The notes under the pieces: generated by a model
The model's input: only the letters and a program-made list of their open reading frames with translations
The model's database searches: none
What the model was told of the DNA's origin: nothing
Translations under genes and position numbers: made by a program
Shown: positions 13,427 through 16,934 of the stretch, one piece after another
Layout of the letters: each line of letters starts with the position of its first letter
Position numbering within the stretch: the stretch's first letter is position 1
NCBI GenBank assembly: GCA_003482885.1
Contig: DMXN01000036.1
Location: 8,934 to 25,867, forward strand
Source of the DNA: Candidatus Moraniibacteriota bacterium
GTDB lineage: Bacteria > Patescibacteriota > Minisyncoccia > Moranbacterales > UBA2206
Length of the DNA: 16,934 nucleotides
Reading direction: 5' to 3'

Positions 13427-14650
13427 TTACGAAACAAAAGTCAATGCGATTCCGGTTTTGTCGGCTCGTCCAGTGCGGCCGATGCGGTGAATATAATCTT
13501 CATAAGTGGCGGGAATGTCGAAATTAATTACATGGCTCACATTGGGAATATCCAATCCGCGCGCGGCGATATCAGTGGCGACAAGAATTTCCACGCGGTC
13601 TTCCTTAAACATTTTTAAAGCTATTTGCCGTTTGCCATGAGATTTATTCCCGTGAATCGATTCGGTTTTAAAGCCTCGGCTATAGAGAATTTTGGAAAGT
13701 TTTTCCGTGCTGATTTTTGTTCTGGCGAAAATAAGCACTTTTTGAAAAGAAACTCCCTTGAGCAAATTGTATAAAACTTCAATTTTGTCTTCGCCCTGCT
13801 TTACACGCACAATATCCTGATCGATTTGCGACGGCGTATCTTGCGTTTTAATGGAAATTTTAACAGGATTTTTGAGAAAATTTTTAACTAAATTTTCAAT
13901 CGCCGGCGGCAGCGTGGCGGAGAAAAATAAAGTCTGCCGTTCTTTAGTTAAAAAAGAAAGCAAAAATTTCACATCATCAATAAAGCCCATATCCAGCATT
14001 CGATCGGCTTCATCCAAAACGACATTGGAAAAATGGGAAAGATCTAACTTTTTTTGCTGCACCAAATCTTTCAATCGTCCCGGCGTGCCGATAACAATAT
14101 TCGGACGAGAACGGAGCTGGGAAATTTGCCGGTGCATATTGGCACCGCCAATAATAACGACGGAAAAAAGATTAAGACCGCGAGAAAGAGCGATGAATTC
14201 TTCCTGAATTTGCGTAGCCAGTTCGCGCGTCGGCACAATGGCTAAAAGTTTTTCGTTATGATTCACCATCATCTTATGAATCATCGGAACCAAAAAAGCG
14301 GCTGTTTTTCCCGTGCCGGTGTTAGCAAGACCGATTAAATCTTTTCCTTCCAAAATATGCGGAATGGTTTTGTCTTGAATGGCGGTAGGGGATTTATAAC
14401 CCCGCTGGGCGATGACTTTTTTTAAGCGATCGTTGATTTTGAAATCAGCGAAAGAAGACTCCGGAACATATTCATCCGCAGTTTTGGCGATTGTCGGAAC
14501 CGTTTTATTGATGAACTTATCAATACTGATAAAATTCCCGCGAAAGCCTCTGGCGCGCCTTTGTTTAGGATCGTTTCTTCGACCGCCGGATCTTGTGAAA
14601 TTTCGGCGCGAAGAATTGTTAGCCGTACGGCTAAAGTGTTTTTGATACAT
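13427..14650 (-). CDS. DEAD-box ATP-dependent RNA helicase (RhlE/DeaD-like)
   Basis: A 407-residue RNA helicase that unwinds or remodels structured RNA. The first 60 or so residues are a low-complexity basic tail rich in R, N and G, probably for RNA binding. The core follows with a Q-motif region (GYKSPTAIQ), motif I ANTGTGKT (109-116), PTRELA, TPGR, motif II DEAD (213-216), SAT (244-246), ARGLDIP and motif VI HRIGRTGR (388-395). The protein ends just after the second RecA domain, with no C-terminal extension. The start at 14650 lies 4 nt from a perfect 14-bp hairpin, suggesting control of translation. RhlE-type enzymes act in ribosome assembly, mRNA decay or cold adaptation; which one applies here cannot be told. 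Confidence 0.93.
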   Translation of the reverse strand: MYQKHFSRTANNSSRRNFTRSGGRRNDPKQRRARGFRGNFISIDKFINKTVPTIAKTADEYVPESSFADFKINDRLKKVIAQRGYKSPTAIQDKTIPHILEGKDLIGLANTGTGKTAAFLVPMIHKMMVNHNEKLLAIVPTRELATQIQEEFIALSRGLNLFSVVIIGGANMHRQISQLRSRPNIVIGTPGRLKDLVQQKKLDLSHFSNVVLDEADRMLDMGFIDDVKFLLSFLTKERQTLFFSATLPPAIENLVKNFLKNPVKISIKTQDTPSQIDQDIVRVKQGEDKIEVLYNLLKGVSFQKVLIFARTKISTEKLSKILYSRGFKTESIHGNKSHGKRQIALKMFKEDRVEILVATDIAARGLDIPNVSHVINFDIPATYEDYIHRIGRTGRADKTGIALTFVS

Positions 14651-14654
14651 ATTT

Positions 14655-14690
14655 TCTAAACATAAAAAATTAAATATTTTTATGTTTAGA
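14655..14690 (-). promoter_or_regulatory. 5'-UTR hairpin abutting the helicase start codon
   Basis: TCTAAACATAAAAA (14655-14668) is the exact reverse complement of 14677-14690, giving a 14-bp stem with an 8-nt loop. In the minus-strand mRNA the hairpin ends 4 nt before the ATG at 14650. It is AU-rich, so it would be temperature-sensitive and a possible substrate of the helicase itself. It is flanked by no obvious minus-strand promoter. Confidence 0.55.
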
Positions 14691-14731
14691 TACTTATGCG
14701 CTTAGACATCAAGAAGCATTAACATAAAAAT

Positions 14732-14773
14732 AAAGCATAGCATTGATTTTGCCGGCTGTCAATGCTATGCTTT
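14732..14773. promoter_or_regulatory. Perfect 15-bp inverted repeat, candidate operator of the copper ATPase
   Basis: AAAGCATAGCATTGA (14732-14746) and TCAATGCTATGCTTT (14759-14773) are perfect inverted copies around a 12-bp centre holding GCCGGC. The right arm ends 10 nt before the ATG at 14784. The left arm overlaps the candidate -35 and the right arm overlaps the -10. It could be a repressor or activator site, or, less likely, a terminator: a T-rich tail exists on the minus strand, but no minus-strand gene ends here. Confidence 0.6.
14743..14771 (+). promoter_or_regulatory. Candidate promoter of the copper ATPase gene
   Basis: TTGATT (14743-14748) and TATGCT (14766-14771) are separated by 17 bp, each matching four of six consensus bases. 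The predicted start of transcription, near 14778, would leave only about 6 nt before the ATG. Both hexamers overlap the arms of the inverted repeat at 14732-14773. Confidence 0.4.
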
Positions 14774-14783
14774 TAGTAATATT

Positions 14784-16820
14784 ATGCTTGATAAAAAAGT
14801 TGCTTCGCAACATGCCGGTATGATATGTGATAGTTGTTCCGTGGATAGCGGAAGGCATCAACATCAGCATGGCAGTGAGGATATGCAAAAAAATTGGCGG
14901 ACATTTTTTTGGTCGGCTATTTTTACTTTGCCTCTTCTTCTAGAGATGGTTTATAAATTGCGGACGGGAATAAAAATTTTGGATATGGATCTCATAATGT
15001 ACGCGCATATTTTTTTGGCGACGATTGTTGTTTTCTATTTCGGCTGGCGTTTTCATTGGATGGCGTGGAAACAGGCGACATACTTTAGAGCGAACATGGA
15101 TACGCTGGTTTCTTTGGGTACGCTCACAGCATATTTTTACAGTTTGTGGCTGGTTGCGGAAAAATTATTATTCAATATTGAAAAAGAAGGCTATCTGGAA
15201 GTGGCGGCGATTATTATAACGCTCATTCTTTTGGGAAAATATTTTGAAGCGAAAAGCACCGGTCAAGCGGGAGAAGCGATGAAGAAGTTGATAGAGCTTG
15301 GCGTGAAAAAAGCGAGAATTATTATTGGAGGACAAGAGCGGGAAATAGATGTGGATAAAATAAAAATCGGCAGTATTATTTTAGTCAGACCGAGCGAGAG
15401 GATTCCTTTGGACGGGGAAATTATTGAAGGAGAATCGAATGTCGACGAGTCGATGCTGACAGGAGAATCGATGCCGGTGGAAAAGAAAATTGGCGCGAAA
15501 GTTTTCGGCGCGACGATGAATGATGATGGAGTTTTGAAAATAAAAGTAACGCAAACCGGAGAAGGAACGGTTTTGGCGCAAATAATAAAAACCGTGGAAG
15601 AAGCGCAAGGATCGAAAGCGCCGATTCAAAAACTGGCTGATAAAATTTCCGGCATTTTTGTACCTCTCGTTATTTTAATCGCGATTGCGTCGTTTGCCGG
15701 CTGGTTTTTTATAGCGAAAGATTTTTCTATTGCTGTTATCAATGCTATCGCAGTTTTAATTATCGCTTGTCCGTGCGCTTTAGGATTGGCAACTCCGACT
15801 GCGATTATGGTTGGAGCGGGTCGCGGAGCGAAAAGCGGAATACTTTTTAAAAACGGAGAAAGCTTTGAGCGGGCGAAAGATATTTCAATAGTAGTTTTTG
15901 ACAAAACCGGAACCCTTACAAAAGGGACTCCCGAGTTGCAAAGGATTATTGCAAATCCCGAATTCCATTTTGACGAAGGTCAGATTATCAGAATTGCCGC
16001 GCCGATCGCGAAAAGCTCCGAACATCCTCTTTCAAAAGCAGTGGCGGATTATGCAAAAGAAAAAAATATCGAGCTGGGAAAATTTGACAGTTTCAGGGAA
16101 ATAAAAGGCAAAGGGTTAATTGCGACTTGCGTTCAGCATAAAATCGAAATGATGCTGGGGAATAAAAAATTGTTGGAAGAAAATTCTTTGGATACAAAAT
16201 GGGCGGATAATATTTTGGAAGATAAAAACTTAGGAATCGGGACAAGACTTTTCGTCGTTCATGCGAAAAGAGTGGTTGGCGCGATTATTTTAGCCGACAC
16301 GGCGCGAGCGGAATCCAGAAAGGTTATCGAGGATTTGAAAAAAATGAATTTAAAGGTCGCGATGATAACAGGAGATAATAAAAATACGGCGCAAGCGATG
16401 GCAAAAGAATTGGGAATCGATCAAGTTTTGGCGGAAGTTTTGCCGGCGCAAAAATCAAGTGAAATTAAAAGATTGCAGGATGCGGGTGAAAAAGTGGTGT
16501 TTGTCGGCGACGGAATCAATGATGCCCCGAGTTTAATTCAAGCGGATTTGGGAATTGCGATGGGTAACGCGACAGATATCGCCAAGGAAGCGGGGCAAAT
16601 TATTTTAATGCAAAATAATTTGCAAAAAGTCGTGGAAGCGATTTTAATTTCTCAAAAAACTTTTCTTGTCATTCGCCAAAATTTATTTTGGGCTTTTTTC
16701 TATAATGTCGCGGCAATTCCTTTGGCGATTGCTGGAGTTTTAAATCCCGCGATCGCTGCTGCGGCAATGTCTTTCAGTTCGGTTTCGGTAATCTTGAATA
16801 GTTTGCGGATTGCGAGATAG
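14784..16820 (+). CDS. copA: Cu+-exporting P1B-type ATPase
   Basis: A 678-residue ATP-driven metal exporter of the inner membrane. Motifs are the actuator TGES (226-229), membrane CPC (C329-P330-C331), phosphorylated D373 in DKTGTLTKG, the class-defining SEHP (H414, P415) and GDGIND (575-580). The last membrane helices carry FFYNVAAIPLA and MSFSSVSVILNSLR, the Y-N and M-SS pattern of Cu+ (P1B-1) pumps. About eight membrane helices are predicted. Instead of a folded HMA domain (about 70 residues), the N-terminus is a 30-residue tail with GMICDSC (C15, C18) and HQHQH (25-29), which may bind metal directly. It has its own predicted promoter inside an inverted repeat, which suggests regulation by metal. 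Silver is also possible. No chaperone or metal regulator gene is in the window. Confidence 0.92.
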   Translation: MLDKKVASQHAGMICDSCSVDSGRHQHQHGSEDMQKNWRTFFWSAIFTLPLLLEMVYKLRTGIKILDMDLIMYAHIFLATIVVFYFGWRFHWMAWKQATYFRANMDTLVSLGTLTAYFYSLWLVAEKLLFNIEKEGYLEVAAIIITLILLGKYFEAKSTGQAGEAMKKLIELGVKKARIIIGGQEREIDVDKIKIGSIILVRPSERIPLDGEIIEGESNVDESMLTGESMPVEKKIGAKVFGATMNDDGVLKIKVTQTGEGTVLAQIIKTVEEAQGSKAPIQKLADKISGIFVPLVILIAIASFAGWFFIAKDFSIAVINAIAVLIIACPCALGLATPTAIMVGAGRGAKSGILFKNGESFERAKDISIVVFDKTGTLTKGTPELQRIIANPEFHFDEGQIIRIAAPIAKSSEHPLSKAVADYAKEKNIELGKFDSFREIKGKGLIATCVQHKIEMMLGNKKLLEENSLDTKWADNILEDKNLGIGTRLFVVHAKRVVGAIILADTARAESRKVIEDLKKMNLKVAMITGDNKNTAQAMAKELGIDQVLAEVLPAQKSSEIKRLQDAGEKVVFVGDGINDAPSLIQADLGIAMGNATDIAKEAGQIILMQNNLQKVVEAILISQKTFLVIRQNLFWAFFYNVAAIPLAIAGVLNPAIAAAAMSFSSVSVILNSLRIAR

Positions 16821-16878
16821 AAATGAAGCGAATTATCCGCTATTTGCGGACTGTTTGCAAATAAGCTAAGCTGAGATT

Positions 16879-16934
16879 ATGAAAATCAAAATTGCGAAAA
16901 ATGCGGGGTTTTGTTTTGGGGTGAAACGAGCGGT
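16879..16934 (+). CDS. ispH: 4-hydroxy-3-methylbut-2-enyl diphosphate reductase, N-terminal fragment
   Basis: Only 18 codons lie in the window before it ends. MKIKIAKNAGFCFGVKRA matches the N-terminus of IspH (LytB), the last enzyme of the MEP isoprenoid pathway, including C12, the first of three cysteines that hold the iron-sulfur cluster, in the GFCFGV motif. It lies 58 nt after the copper ATPase stop. A short TCCGC/GCGGA hairpin (16836-16850) stands in the gap without a T-run, so read-through from copA is possible. The gene is cut by the window edge, not by mutation. Confidence 0.85.
   Translation, partial: MKIKIAKNAGFCFGVKRA

Noticed and set aside
14732..14773. Reading the long inverted repeat as a simple terminator
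   Set aside because: It lies between divergent genes, so no gene ends into it. It overlaps a plausible promoter and has only four T bases on the plus-strand side.
16836..16850. Terminator after the copper ATPase
   Set aside because: The stem is five base pairs and no T-run follows.
1..16934. CRISPR array, tRNA or rRNA genes
   Set aside because: No regularly spaced repeats and no cloverleaf or rRNA-like stretch were noticed. The repeats present are paired hairpins or gene-end duplications.

Overview
The window reads as a chromosomal segment of a Candidatus Phyla Radiation (Patescibacteria) bacterium, most likely of the Parcubacteria/Moranbacteria type. This rests on AT-rich, lysine/glutamate/isoleucine-rich coding sequence, a VirD4/TraG-like ATPase of the kind common in these genomes, a shortened ATP synthase delta subunit, a membrane-anchored degenerate PP2C-like protein beside the ATP synthase operon, and the near absence of Shine-Dalgarno sequences before the genes. 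The taxonomic call is inference from gene style; no 16S or ribosomal protein gene is present.

Layout. (1) 11-2473: a large membrane-anchored VirD4/TraG/HerA-type ATPase. (2) 2474-3914: a 1.4 kb scrambled accessory island. It holds a truncated N6-adenine DNA methyltransferase, a REP-associated tyrosine transposase (RAYT) flanked by two perfect 27-bp inverted REP-like hairpins, a frameshifted fragment of a hexapeptide-repeat acyltransferase, and a second, nearly perfect 122-bp copy of the 3' end of the upstream ATPase gene. The island therefore sits between direct repeats of that gene end. (3) 3915-6437, minus strand: an 840-residue protein with a degenerate PP2C-like phosphatase domain, a charged linker, one membrane span and a predicted extracytoplasmic beta-propeller. 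(4) 6531-13355: a complete F1Fo ATP synthase operon in the classical order atpI-B-E-F-H-A-G-D-C. Subunit c has the proton-type rather than the sodium-type pattern. The operon is interrupted by hairpins after atpE, between atpA and atpG (a REPIN-like element) and between atpG and atpD, and ends in a bidirectional terminator. (5) 13427-14650, minus strand: a DEAD-box RNA helicase with a basic N-terminal tail and a strong hairpin against its start codon. (6) 14784-16820: a Cu+-type P1B ATPase whose usual N-terminal metal-binding domain is reduced to a GMxCxxC plus a His cluster. Its predicted promoter lies inside a perfect 15-bp inverted repeat. (7) 16879 to the end: the first 18 codons of ispH.

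Working together: the ATP synthase genes encode the whole rotary enzyme. The helicase, copper exporter and ispH are separate transcription units. The most unusual parts are the island behind the VirD4-like gene and the PP2C/propeller membrane protein, which looks like a transmembrane signalling protein with a disabled catalytic site. No tRNA, rRNA or CRISPR array was seen.
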